DNA of 64,000 nt from Piscibacillus salipiscarius JCM 13188 (GTDB lineage: Bacteria; Bacillota; Bacilli; Bacillales; Alkalibacillaceae): assembly GCF_001311865.1 (NCBI RefSeq), contig NZ_BBCD01000018.1, positions 1 through 64,000 of the forward strand, written 5' to 3'. The position numbers and the translations under genes were made by a program. The notes under the pieces were generated by a model. That model was not told where the DNA came from, did no database searches, and was given only the letters and a program-made list of their open reading frames with translations. Shown piece after piece: positions 9,320-18,984 of this stretch. Every line of letters begins with the position of its first letter. Positions within the stretch are counted from its first letter, which is position 1.

Positions 9320-9883
9320 TTACTTTATTATTGAATAGACACATGTGTCGGTCAGTTTGTTACCATCAGCGGAAAAATTATCATTTCTTAAAGTACCTTC
9401 TAATACAAACCCTAGTTTCTCTGCAATCGCACGACTTTTTAAGGTTTGTTGATTCACACCTTATTCCAATCCTTCTAAATTTAAAATGATTTAATCCAAA
9501 GTTAACCAGTTCCCTTACAGCTTCCGTCATATATCCATTACCACTATATTTTGTGCTAATCCAGTATCCAACTTCACATTTTGGAATGTCCCAGTCAATT
9601 TCATGGAGGCTCGTAGTTCCAATAAATTCATTGCTACCTTTGTCAAATATAAGAAAACGAAAGCTTTCTCTTTTAAAAAATTAATATGAGCATTCCTTAG
9701 CATAATCTCTACTTCTTCAACAGTAGGAGGTTCTTGGAAAAGTGACAACCACGATTTTAATTCATAAATAGAATCTTCAATTGCTTGGTACACAACTTCT
9801 CCATCACCAGCTTGTAATGGTGCTCGTAGAATCAGCCTTTCTGTTTCTAATTCTAGAGGAACATCTAACAATAAAGGGTTCAT
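9320..9883 (-). CDS. RimJ/RimL-type GNAT N-acetyltransferase (frameshifted)
   Basis: About 185 residues. It begins with the family signature LETERLILRAPL and carries an acetyl-CoA region (YSGNGYMTEAV) and the typical end CESTNLKSRAIAEKLGF beyond the frameshifts. Two indels are inferred, near 9665-9680 and in the A run at about 9435-9445. Family members acetylate ribosomal proteins, other proteins or small amines; the substrate is unknown. The ATG at 9883 follows AGAGGG at 8 bases. Confidence 0.8.
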
Positions 9884-9920
9884 TTGATTTTCCCTCTTTC
9901 TAGACTTTTTAAATTAATAG

Positions 9921-10498
9921 TTAAAGTTTAATTTTCTGGCCTTTTCCTACAACTGTTATTTGTAAATTATGAGTGATTTTTTTCTTGATATTGATCTTTG
10001 GATTTAGAATGATCATCTCATCAAGTTCCAGTTTTTGAGGTTTGATCTTGAAATTCCAAGTATTTCTGATAATACTTTATCAATTCTAAGATCAAGTTCA
10101 TATTTACAATAAAACCTAATAGTAAGATTGTTAGATTTTAAATCAATCTTTTCCTCTCTTAACTCGTAACGTATATTTGTATTCACTTCATGACATTGTT
10201 TTCTCAAAAGTTTGGATTGAAAAGCATAGCGCCAGATCGTCTCTTTATCATTACTTATAAATTTGTGATATAAATCAGAATTAATATTGTTTACATGTAC
10301 TCTCGATAAAATAGGGAAATTCCAAGTTCCTTCACAATGCGTACAGTTATAAATAACCCAAACATCAACCAGTTTTTGATTTGAATTAACCCTGAATTTC
10401 TCACTACAATAGAACTCTGTATTCCTTTTACATTTACCACAGTTCCGAATGACATTAGGTGTTTCTTGTGGAATAATCTCAAAATTATACAAGCACAT
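9921..10498 (-). CDS. DUF1062 family protein (frameshifted)
   Basis: About 191 residues after restoring one A in the run near 10027-10033. It shows the DUF1062 pattern: an N-terminal CGKC / CTHC four-cysteine zinc-ribbon-like module (residues about 20-55) and a C-terminal part with a short S4-like segment (RIDKVLSEILGISRSNLKK). Function unknown. A perfect AGGAGG lies 7 bases before the ATG. Upstream there is a promoter, an inverted repeat and a terminator that could act as an attenuator. Confidence 0.75.
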
Positions 10499-10557
10499 TT
10501 ACCGTGCCTCCTATAATTCAGAGAAACGCCTGAAACGGTTGAGGAGAAAATTTCCCA

Positions 10558-10590
10558 TAAAAAAGCGAAATACCTTATAGGAATCTCGCT
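10558..10590 (-). terminator. Terminator or attenuator in front of the DUF1062 gene
   Basis: On the minus strand GCGAGATTCC / GGTATTTCGC (9 of 10 paired) is followed by six T. It lies 60 bases before the DUF1062 start and downstream of a promoter, so it may attenuate that gene. Confidence 0.65.
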
Positions 10591-10621
10591 CGGAATTAAC
10601 AACTGATGATCCTGCGTTCCC

Positions 10622-10717
10622 TGTAATGGTTAAAAATAGACATACTTATCCCTACATAAAAATAAAGTGAAAATGAAAAATAAGAATGTACTATTTAGTT
10701 ACTTTTTAACCATTACA
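10622..10717. repeat. 96-bp element bounded by a perfect 15-bp inverted repeat
   Basis: TGTAATGGTTAAAAA (10622-10636) and its exact reverse complement (10703-10717) flank 66 bp of AT-rich sequence. It could be a small non-autonomous transposon or a long-range RNA hairpin in the leader of the DUF1062 gene. No target duplication is obvious. The remaining sequence in 10499-10871 holds the attenuator and a promoter only. Confidence 0.55.
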
Positions 10718-10765
10718 AGTTATTGGCAAATCCAATTCCACCTTCCGTATTTCTCCTACTTATTA

Positions 10766-10795
10766 GAATACCACTATAGAAATATGTGTCAATTT
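10766..10795 (-). promoter_or_regulatory. Candidate sigma-A promoter of the DUF1062 leader
   Basis: On the minus strand TTGACA and TATTCT are separated by 16 bp, followed by GTAGGAG and GGAAGGTGG. A nine-codon TTG-started peptide (MDLPITCNG) could begin after the second site; this is weak. Confidence 0.5.
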
Positions 10796-10871
10796 ATTTT
10801 CAAAATTATCTGTTAAATTTAATTTTGTAATCGACTTCTTCAAACCGTTGATTCATATGCAAAGTTAGTCT

Positions 10872-11222
10872 TTATAGATGGATTAAAATATTGACAAGTT
10901 TCCCGAATGGATCTCTAACGTAAAAGCGCCTCACACCCCATGGTTCATTAACTGGTCCATATTCAATTGGGATTTCTGCCTCTTTTACTCTAGCAAGTGC
11001 ATCGTCTAGATTATCAACTTCAATTGACAAATCAGGTACTTGTGTCCCAGAGCCACCTTCTGAAAGGAAATTTATCTGAGTGTCCATCTTTTCATGCGAT
11101 CCAAAGGTTGCAATAAAATCCATATTCATTAATTGGTCAAGTCCAAGGACGTCCTTGTAGAAGTAGCTTGCTTTGTTAATGTCTTGTGTTTTCACATTGG
11201 CAACTATTCGTTTAACCTTCAT
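10872..11222 (-). CDS. VOC (glyoxalase/bleomycin-resistance) family protein
   Basis: 116 residues, intact. The fold shows as the N-terminal beta-alpha unit with YFYKDVLGLDQL and the C-terminal EPWGVRRFYVRDPFGKLVNIL, with a plausible metal-ligand set. The family includes lyases, dioxygenases and antibiotic-binding proteins; no specific activity can be inferred. The start at 11222 is chosen because GGAGG lies 8 bases upstream. Confidence 0.85.
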   Translation of the reverse strand: MKVKRIVANVKTQDINKASYFYKDVLGLDQLMNMDFIATFGSHEKMDTQINFLSEGGSGTQVPDLSIEVDNLDDALARVKEAEIPIEYGPVNEPWGVRRFYVRDPFGKLVNILIHL

Positions 11223-11388
11223 TCCTACAACCTCCAAAATATGATCAAGTTTTGGACAAATGTTATTTTACCAATGAAGCCCTTAAATTAACTCCATACT
11301 CCAAATAACCTTTTATTTATAAACTATTGATTAACTTACTACTTCTCTCCTTTACCTAAAAAACCTTTAGAAAAGTCACACTTGAATA

Positions 11389-11417
11389 AAGAAAAACCGC
11401 TGGGCTCTCCAGCGGTT
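11389..11417 (-). terminator. Terminator of ygaD
   Basis: On the minus strand AACCGCTGG / CCAGCGGTT with loop AGAGCC is followed by TTTTTC. Confidence 0.88.
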
Positions 11418-13198
11418 CTACTGTATAGTATTCTCATTTTCTTTTTCAGAAGATAGTTCTTGTACTTGGAAAAGGTCGTAGTAATAACCTTGTTTCTTCA
11501 TGAGTTCATCATGCGTGCCTTGTTCCATCACCATTCCATTATTCATTAAGACGATGCGATCGGCGTGGGTGATGGTCGATAATCTATGGGCCACAATGAA
11601 AGTTGTTCGGTTGTGTGCTAATTTTTCTAATGCTTCTTGAATTAAGTGTTCACTTTCTAGGTCAAGTGCGGATGTGGCTTCGTCAAAAATGAGTATGGGC
11701 GGATTCTTAAGGAATACCCGTGCAATAGCAACACGTTGTTTTTGACCGCCAGACAGTTTAACGCCTCTTTCGCCTACTTCGGTCTCATAACCATTTGGCA
11801 GGTCCATTATAAAATCGTGAGCATTTGCTGCTTTTGCCGCTTCGACGACTTCTTCATCTGTCGCTTGAGGGTTACCAATTCGAATATTCATCGCAATCGA
11901 CTCGCTAAATAAAATATTGTCCTGGAGTACCATCCCAATATTGTTTCTGAGCGATCTAGCTTTGTAATTACGAATATCCACACCATCTAATTTTACTTTA
12001 CCTTTTGATACATCATAAAAGCGAGGAATAAGACTGACTAAGGTCGACTTCCCACCGCCACTCATACCAACGAGGGCAACTGTCTCGCCTTTCTTAATAT
12101 TTAAGTTAATGTTCTTAAGGACTTCTTCTTCTTCATCGTCATACTTAAATGACACGTTCTCAAAGCTCACATCGCCATGCACCGTGTTTAGCGTTTTTGC
12201 ACCCGGACTGTCGATGATATCGTATTCTTCGTCCATAAATTCAAATACCCGGTCCATCGATGCGTGAGACTGCGTTAACTGTGTCATGGAGTTAATTAAA
12301 CGACGTAACGGCTGATAAACACGGTCCATATAACCGATAAAGGCAACGAGTGTACCTAATGATACGTTACCTATAATGACAAAATAACCACCTAGGGCCA
12401 CGACTAAAAGCGGGGCAATGTCCGTAATGGTGTGTGTAACGGCATATGACTTCGCATTCCAGTTCGTAAACTTAAGTGCACGGTCCAAGTAATGATAGTT
12501 TCGTTTATCAAACTGTTTCTGTTCATGATCTTCTAAGGCAAATCCTCTTGTGACTGGAACGCCTTGAACGCGTTCATGTAAATGGCCTTGAACTTCTGCT
12601 AAAGCTTGAGATCGATTTCTCGTTAGCTGACGTAATCTTGAGTAAAAATATTTAACAGAAAATCCGTAGATCGGAAATAATGCAATCGAACTAACGTTAA
12701 CATGGGATCCATATACCACATAATGCCAACTGCAATGATAATAGTAAACATATCAAGCCATATATTCATAAGCCCTGTTACGACAAACGTCTTCGTTTGT
12801 TCGACATCATGTATCACCCGGGAAATAATTTCGCCAGATTTCGTCTTTGAATAGTATTTTAAGCTCAGTTTTTGTATGTGATCGAACAGAGTATCACGAA
12901 TGTCGTATAAAATTTTACTACTGACCTCTTGAGCTAAGTATTGTCTGTAATATTCAATTGGTGGTCTTAAAATTAGGAATACGAATAGCGCAATACCCAT
13001 CACCCACATTAGTTTAGATACTTTTTCATCATAAGGTATATCAACGCCTAGGATGTTATCGATGACATACCGATAAATGAGCGGAAGCATAAGTGGAATT
13101 CCGAACTTTAAGATTCCTATAATAATCGTTAATACAATTTTCCATTTATACGGTTTAACAAATTGTAAGTATCGTTTGATGCTGTCCAACAGCGTCAC
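11418..13198 (-). CDS. ygaD: ABC exporter, fused membrane and ATPase domains (frameshifted)
   Basis: About 590 residues of a half-transporter. Six membrane helices occupy the N-terminal 310 residues. The ATPase follows with Walker [10 protein letters not shown], signature LSGGQKQR, Walker [14 protein letters not shown] and the H-loop AHRLSTI. An indel near 12695 splits the membrane domain. It probably dimerises as a lipid or drug exporter like B. subtilis YgaD; the substrate is unknown. The ygaC gene lies just upstream, as in B. subtilis. Confidence 0.9.
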
Positions 13199-13211
13199 CT
13201 CTCATTCATAC

Positions 13212-13238
13212 GAAAGAAACTCGCCTTCGTGGCGAGCT
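13212..13238 (-). terminator. Weak terminator after ygaC
   Basis: CTCGCC / GGCGAG with a short loop is followed by TTTCTTTC on the minus strand, between ygaC and ygaD. Confidence 0.5.
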
Positions 13239-13249
13239 GAACCTTTATA

Positions 13250-13777
13250 TTAGTTTGGAAACGTTAAGTAGTGCTCATACCATTTATCTACAAATTCTGG
13301 TGAAAATGGGCCTTTACGTTGCTGCACCCAACGTTCCAATGTATGTAACTGCTTGTACAAAATTTTCGATAAAACATCTGGATAATTCATTTGTTTACGA
13401 TGCTGTTCAAACTCATCTTCATCTAATATGACATAACTCATATCTGGAAATACTTTAATATCTAAATCATAGTCGATATATTTTAAAGCTCCCTCATCAA
13501 TGACAAACGGCGAACTAATATTACAATAATAATAGATCCCATCTGTACGAATCATACATATGACATTGAACCAATAGTTGCCTGTAAAATATGTAATCGC
13601 TGGTTCTCTGGTTCGCCAAAACCGCCCGTCACTTTCTTTGACTAAAACTCGGTCGTTTGCCCCAATTAATAAATTAGACTGGCTTTTGAGCACCATGCTT
13701 TCTTCCCAAATACGATGAATGTTGCCGTCATGCTTATAGCTCTGAATTTCAATCCTTTCTCCGATTTTTGGGAACAT
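13250..13777 (-). CDS. ygaC: DUF402 nucleoside tri/diphosphate phosphatase YgaC
   Basis: 175 residues, intact. It matches the DUF402/UPF0374 family, whose characterised members hydrolyse nucleoside tri- and diphosphates with divalent metal. The typical segments [21 protein letters not shown] and [12 protein letters not shown], with their acidic ligands, are visible. The order ygaC-ygaD matches B. subtilis. Confidence 0.88.
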   Translation of the reverse strand: MFPKIGERIEIQSYKHDGNIHRIWEESMVLKSQSNLLIGANDRVLVKESDGRFWRTREPAITYFTGNYWFNVICMIRTDGIYYYCNISSPFVIDEGALKYIDYDLDIKVFPDMSYVILDEDEFEQHRKQMNYPDVLSKILYKQLHTLERWVQQRKGPFSPEFVDKWYEHYLTFPN

Positions 13778-13863
13778 CTTTATACTCCTAACAGTTTCTT
13801 TAGTAAATGTAATTGTAACATAACCATAATATAAAGTTCTAAGAATAAGCAGGCTTTAATTCA

Positions 13864-13897
13864 ATTAAAGAAGCACCCCTACCATAGGAGTGCTTCA
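13864..13897 (-). terminator. Terminator of sspE
   Basis: On the minus strand GAAGCACTCCTA / TAGGGGTGCTTC (one G-U or mismatch) with a 3-base loop is followed by TTTAATT. Confidence 0.8.
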
Positions 13898-13914
13898 GAT
13901 TTTAACGCTTAGGG

Positions 13915-14106
13915 TTATTTGTTTTGTTGATTTTTCTTTTGCTGAGATTGTTGGTTACGACGCTGTACTTCTTGAGCATCAGTCTCAGAAGCAAATTCCG
14001 CACCATACTGACCTTGTTCAGCAGCTTGGTTTTGCTGCTTCACTTTTTCTACGTTTGTACCTGATGCTTGCGCATTTGGCTTTTGTTGGTTTTGCTTTTT
14101 AGCCAT
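13915..14106 (-). CDS. sspE: Gamma-type small acid-soluble spore protein
   Basis: 63 residues, intact, extremely rich in Gln, Asn, Lys and Ala and without hydrophobic core. Gamma-type SASP is made in the forespore as an amino acid reserve and degraded at germination by GPR. The segment EFASETDAQEV contains the expected GPR cleavage-like site. GGAGGTG lies 6 bases before the ATG at 14106. Placement between mutY and ygaC agrees with B. subtilis. It is direct evidence that the organism sporulates. Confidence 0.93.
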   Translation of the reverse strand: MAKKQNQQKPNAQASGTNVEKVKQQNQAAEQGQYGAEFASETDAQEVQRRNQQSQQKKNQQNK

Positions 14107-14164
14107 CAATATCACCTCCGCAAACTTTAGAGTAACCAAACGGAGGGTTTTATCCTAATTTCAT

Positions 14165-15232
14165 TTATAAAATTTCATCCATCATTTTATATTGAACGTT
14201 TGGAAATGGATATTCTTTTAACTGATCTGCTGTTACAAACTGCCCGTAATCAATTTCCTCACCTTCAACTTGAGCAAAAACTAGTTCAATATTCCAAATC
14301 ACATGTGAAAATACATGGCGTACTTGACCACGCTTAGCATTAACAGATAAGTCAGCGCCATAATGCTGTTTAAACCATTCTTCAATAGGTAGCTCTGATT
14401 TAGGCATTAGCGGAAATTCCCACAGATTCGCAAGCAAACCTTCACTTGGACGCTTTTGAATAAGTAACTCTCCATGTTTATTTTGAATAATTAAACCATA
14501 GAAGTCAGTTTGTTTCTGCTTTTTCTTTTTTGACTTAATAGGTAAATCTGTTTGATTACCGTATTCATAAGCAAGGCAGTGTTCTTGAACTGGGCACTGG
14601 TCGCACTTCGGCTTCTGCGGTGTACAAATTAATGCGCCTAACTCCATTAAGCCTTGGTTAAAAGATGATGGGTCGTCATGAGAAATAACTTCTCTCACCA
14701 CTCTTCGAAAATCTTTTTAGTTCTAGGTTTTGCAATATCTTCTTCTATATGAAAAACTCTAGACATGACGCGCATCACATTTCCATCAACTGCGGGTTCT
14801 GGTTGGTTAAACGCAATGCTTAATATAGCCCCTAACGTGTATGGCCCAATACCTTTAAGTTTTTTTAAGCTTGTCTTTTTCATGTGGTACTTCGCCGTCA
14901 TAGCTTGCCACAACTTCTTTGACGGCTGCATGAAGATTTCGGGCTCGGGAATAATAACCTAAACCTTCCCACGACTTAAGAACGTCTTGTTCTTCAGCAT
15001 TGGCTAAGTCGTAAGTAGTCGGAAATCGATTCATAAATTGATTAAAATACGGAATGACCGTATCAACTTGCGTTTGTTGTAGCATAATTTCAGATACCCA
15101 AACACGGTACGGATCTTGATTTAAGCGCCATGGCAAATCACGTTTGATTGATAAATACCATGATATTAAATCCGTTTGGAACGAATGAACATTAAATAAA
15201 ACGGGTATAGAAAAAGTAGTAGTATCTTTCAA
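14165..15232 (-). CDS. mutY: A/G-specific adenine glycosylase MutY (two frameshifts)
   Basis: About 355 residues. It removes adenine mispaired with 8-oxoguanine. Visible in order are the helix-hairpin-helix LKGIGPYT, the catalytic aspartate region [12 protein letters not shown], the iron-sulphur cysteines C-x6-C-x2-C-x5-C in [17 protein letters not shown], and the C-terminal Nudix-like domain that recognises oxoG. Indels are inferred near 14700 and 14870. The probable start is the TTG at 15232, with TAGGTGA 7 bases before it; the upstream ATG-like start overlaps the divergent yfhP. Confidence 0.93.
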
Positions 15233-15276
15233 CGTTAAATCACCTACTTCAATTGAACTAAAAGGAGGAGCATATT

Positions 15277-16241
15277 TTGGATACTGCAACCCATATTACG
15301 ATGGGCGTGGCAGTGGGTGGGCTAGCCACCGTTGATCCTGCTGTACAACAAGACCCTGCATTATTTCAAGCTGTATTAATTGGGGCCATTGTTGGTTCTC
15401 ATGCTCCAGATTTCGATACATTGTTTAAATTAAAAGATAATGCGACTTACATCAGACACCATAGGGGAGCTTCACATTCTCCAATTGCTGTATTGTTGTG
15501 GAGCTTTTTAGTCTCGGGTGTTATTTTTCTGTTTAGTCCTGATGTGAATTATCTACATTTATGGTTATGGGTTCTATTCTCAGTATTTCTACATGTATTT
15601 GTAGATATTTTTAATGCATATGGAACGCAAGCCTTAAAACCATTTGTCGATAAGTGGATCGCAGTTGGATTTATTAATACGTTTGACCCACTCATATTTG
15701 TTTTATATATAGCTGGAATCTTTGCATGGTTACTTGGAGCTGACCCTCGTTATACGTTTGGTATCGTATTTTTCATCGTATTTCTATACTATATAAAACG
15801 TTATATGGATAAACGAGAAATCGTCAAGTTAATGGAAAATTATTTTGACGACGTTGAAAAAGTGATTACTCAGCCTACCATAAGACATAACATATGGCGA
15901 GTTGCTGTTGTGACTAAGGATCAGTTTTTCGTTGCAAGGTCGGAAGATGGTCACGTTGAAATTAAAGATGCTTTCGATCGCATGCCACTGCCCGATACAA
16001 CAGAGATGAACGCCGCCTTACAAGACGCTAATGTAAAATCATTTATTAACTTTTCTCCAGTCTATCGGTATGAGATCGACCGTTTTGATGATTATACAGA
16101 GATACGTTTATTGACTTACGATACCGGGCTAAAGACAGGTATCCATTCGTAGCTGTTGTTACGATGGATAAATTTTACAATATCATCACGTCTTATACAG
16201 GTTGGGTCTATTCTGAAGACAAATTACAAAAAAAAAATTAG
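15277..16241 (+). CDS. yfhP: YfhP-type DUF457 membrane-bound metal-dependent hydrolase (frameshifted)
   Basis: About 321 residues after restoring one A near 16133. The family signature is an N-terminal [10 protein letters not shown] with early histidines, then HAPDFDTL and [12 protein letters not shown], giving His/Asp metal ligands, followed by four to five membrane helices (LrgA/YdjM-like DUF457). The TTG start at 15277 has AAAGGAGG at 8 bases. It is divergent from mutY by 44 bases, as in B. subtilis. Confidence 0.85.
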
Positions 16242-16270
16242 AGCCTTTTAACCTAAGAAAGGCTCTTAAT
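16228..16270. terminator. Bidirectional terminator between yfhP and yfhH
   Basis: AGAGCCTTT / AAAGGCTCT, with a ten-T run on the minus-strand side that serves yfhH and a weak T stretch on the plus side. Confidence 0.8.
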
Positions 16271-16598
16271 TAACTTGATTAGTTAGAAGAGCGATTGGTA
16301 AAGCCTCTTCTTCATTTAAGACTTGGCCTTGTTGTGATTTGCGGGTACCCCAAGCAAAGACACCATTCATATAGTTGATGTCAAAGTGTTCACCGGGTGC
16401 CCCTTCTATTTCATAAACTTGTCCTTTTTTAAATTCTTTAGGATTCATCATGTAAGATTTAGCCATGACGATTTTGCGCTGATGGACGGCATATTCGTTA
16501 ACCATTCCCATTTGCTCTGCTTTACGAGCTTTTTCGGTTAGCTCAGAAACTTCTTTGCGCAATTCTTCTACGGTCAAGTCACTATAACGGCGTTGCAT
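16266..16598 (-). CDS. yfhH: YfhH family protein (DUF1811)
   Basis: 110 residues. A helical N-terminus (RRYSDLTVEELRKEVSEL) is followed by a small beta domain (FKKGQVYEIEGAPGEHF, then FAWGTR), the layout of DUF1811. Function unknown. The start at 16598 has AAAGGGG 7 bases upstream; the longer open frame to 16772 has no site. It is divergent from an SDR gene. Confidence 0.85.
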   Translation of the reverse strand: MQRRYSDLTVEELRKEVSELTEKARKAEQMGMVNEYAVHQRKIVMAKSYMMNPKEFKKGQVYEIEGAPGEHFDINYMNGVFAWGTRKSQQGQVLNEEEALPIALLTNQVN

Positions 16599-16704
16599 AC
16601 TGTGACCCCTTTCTATACTTATGACTTTCATAAGTATATCAAAGTCATTTACAATAGAAAACGCTATTGCATCAACTAGACTGAACTTAATGGAGGTAAA
16701 ATTT

Positions 16705-17369
16705 ATGAAAAACGCACTGATCACTGGGGCAGGAACTGGTCTCGGGCAATCACTCGCTAAACAATATGCCAAACAAGGCTATCATATTTTATTGGTTGGT
16801 CGCCGCAAAGAGAAGCTAGATGAAACGAAGGACTTAATTGAACAAGCAGGCGGCACTGCTGAAAGTTATACTTGCGATATTACGAAATGGGACGAGTTAG
16901 AGGAATTAGCTCAAAAAGTCGATCAAATCGATGTGCTTATTAATAACGCAGGCATTGGTTACTTTGGAGCATTTGAAGATTTAGAAAAAGACCAAATTGA
17001 CACGATGTTAAACGTAAATGCAGCAGGACTAATTTACACGACGAAGCATTTGATGCCTCATATTTTAACTAGTAAAGGACGCATTTTAAACATTGTTTCG
17101 ACAGCTGGACTTCGCGGCAAAGTCCATGAAGCTGGTTACTGCGCTAGTAAATTTGCGCAGCGTGGTTTCACGGAAGCTTGCAAAAAGAGTATGAGGATCG
17201 CGGAATTTCAGTTACAGGTGTTTACATGGGCGGCATGAACACACCGTTCTGGGATGGAAGTGACTATGTATCCGATCCATCTTTCCTACCGTCACCAGAT
17301 CAAATAGCTGAACAAATCGTAGAGCAAGATGATGGTAGAAATGAAATTGTGTTAGAAAAATATAGTTAA
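16705..17369 (+). CDS. Short-chain dehydrogenase/reductase (frameshifted)
   Basis: About 221 residues after restoring one base in GCAAAAAG near 17190. The classical SDR parts are present: TGAGTGLG nucleotide motif (residues 8-15), NNAG, catalytic serine in IVSTAG and YxxxK as YCASK. The substrate is unknown. GGAGG lies 8 bases before the ATG at 16705. Confidence 0.9.
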
Positions 17370-17404
17370 AAAGCTATCGGCTTAACAAACCGATAGCTTT
17401 TTTT
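17367..17404 (+). terminator. Terminator of the SDR gene
   Basis: AAAGCTATCGG / CCGATAGCTTT with a 9-base loop is followed by seven T. Confidence 0.9.
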
Positions 17405-17408
17405 GTTA

Positions 17409-17544
17409 TGTCCCATATTTCATCTCGTTTGTCTCACAAACGGGTCGGAAATGTCTCATATCCCCCAAAAATGTCTCATAAGTTGAGTACAACGCCTGTT
17501 TTCGACAAATTTCGAGTCCTAATCTCTATGCATCATGTCCCAAA
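17409..17544 (-). repeat. Seven-unit 21-bp-spaced array, core TATGRGACA
   Basis: On the plus strand the core reads TGTCYCAYA, beginning at 17409, 17430, 17452 and 17472, then in decayed form near 17493 and 17515, and again at 17536. The spacing is 21, 22, 20, 21, 22, 21. The 12 bp between cores are not conserved. On the minus strand the core is the same TATGAGACA as the array at 44350. It fills the gap between the convergent SDR and lipoprotein genes. Confidence 0.8.
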
Positions 17545-17549
17545 TCAAA

Positions 17550-18092
17550 CTACTTAATGATTATTTCAATCTCATCCTCATACTTCTCAAGCAATTCGTC
17601 CATAATTTTTTGACCCTTTTCGTTCGTCATAATCTGTTCTTTTTCACTCTCTGGTTTACCTAGTTTTTGCTTCCAAAATTTCTGCTGGTACTGACTATTC
17701 TTTGCGCTTCTTCTGACAAACTCTTGATAATACTCTCTTGGTTCCATATTAAACTGATCTGCTTGAGACTCTGCAAAGTCTCTAATCTCATTAGCTTGTT
17801 CCGACTTAACTGATTCTTTAGGATATGGGAATGCTTCCTGGGCTTTGTTAAGTTCTTCCCCGCTAACGGTGATGCCCATTTCCTTCGCTTCCAATACGAT
17901 GAGTTTGTTTCTCACATGTGCCATTACAGCTTCAGGTAATTCTTTATCGTTTACCTGCTTAAAAAATCGAATGTCTCCTACTGTAATTTCCTCGCCCCTA
18001 ACGATCGCCGCAACATCATCTTGATTATAGTTTGAACTGTTAGAACAGGCAGCGAGTATACTTAAACAAACCAATAGCAATATCTTCTTCAT
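17550..18092 (-). CDS. SurA/PrsA-like N-terminal domain lipoprotein
   Basis: 180 residues, intact. The N-terminus MKKILLLVCLSILAACSNSS has a lipobox (LAAC), so it is a membrane-anchored lipoprotein with the mature Cys at 16. The remainder is helical and charged and resembles the SurA_N chaperone domain (VRGEEITVGDIRFF, then VRNKLIVLEAKEMGI). No PPIase domain is present. A role in folding exported proteins is possible. It follows recX by 11 bases and may be cotranscribed. Confidence 0.7.
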   Translation of the reverse strand: MKKILLLVCLSILAACSNSSNYNQDDVAAIVRGEEITVGDIRFFKQVNDKELPEAVMAHVRNKLIVLEAKEMGITVSGEELNKAQEAFPYPKESVKSEQANEIRDFAESQADQFNMEPREYYQEFVRRSAKNSQYQQKFWKQKLGKPESEKEQIMTNEKGQKIMDELLEKYEDEIEIIIK

Positions 18093-18103
18093 GAAAGCCC
18101 ACC

Positions 18104-18915
18104 TTAGTCCTCTTCTTTCTCATCTAAATATTGATTGATCAAGTCCACCTTAAAACCTTTCTGATATAACGAAGCCATCACTTTCTGTTTCAGCTGAAAT
18201 CCTTCATGCTTACGCGCATGCTTCGTCCAGATTTTTTCACCTTGATAACGTACCGCATCCATTTCATCATCTTCATCTGGTGACAAATCGACTTCCTGTG
18301 ATGCTATTTCGATAGCCCCTTGTGTAAATCCTTTTTGAATTAAAGATTGTTTAGCCTGCATCAGCTGTTGTTGAAATGATTTTTTCGAGAGGATGAGGCG
18401 AACTTTTTCTTTAGCATCTTTATAACCTTCTCAACTTCGATCTCACTTGAGTATTCTGACATGGCCTCTTCAACATAAGCTTCCGGAATTTTCTTTAGAA
18501 TTAATTCTTGTTTAATTTTATTCGGCCCTTTTGTCGAGGTATTCATTTTCGTACGCACGTATGCCTTGCTGAACTGCAGGTCATCGACTAATTTTTCTTC
18601 TTCAAGCTTATGTATGACGGTTTCAATCGCTTCGGGTGTTGCTTCTTTCCCTTTTAAATACTCCGCAATTTCTGATTTTGCACGCATTCGATAGCTTAAA
18701 TAGTTAATCGAAAGGGTATAGTATTGATAAATCGCATCTTGTTGTTTAATTTCTCGCACTTGTTTATCTGTTAACTCTAACCCTTTTCTAAGGTTAAAAC
18801 GAATAAGCAGATCTTCGTGTACACCGAACGCAAATTCTTCACGTCCATTATAATCCACAAAAACGTTATAACGTTGTTTATTTTTCTTCTGGGTAGAAAT
18901 TTTACTAATTTTCAT
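18104..18915 (-). CDS. recX: Recombination regulator RecX (frameshifted)
   Basis: About 270 residues after restoring one A near 18422. RecX modulates RecA filaments. Repeated three-helix units typical of the family are visible (SYRMRAKSEIAEYLKGK, VDDLQFSKAYVRTK, then DLINQYL at the end). The ATG at 18915 is preferred since AGGAG lies 8 bases upstream; the ATG at 18921 is too close. It is divergent from yfhF, matching the B. subtilis order. Confidence 0.9.
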
Positions 18916-18984
18916 CGTCATGACTCCTATATAAGTGAAGATATTCTAATAATAGTATAGTATAGATATAAGGGGGACTGCTAC

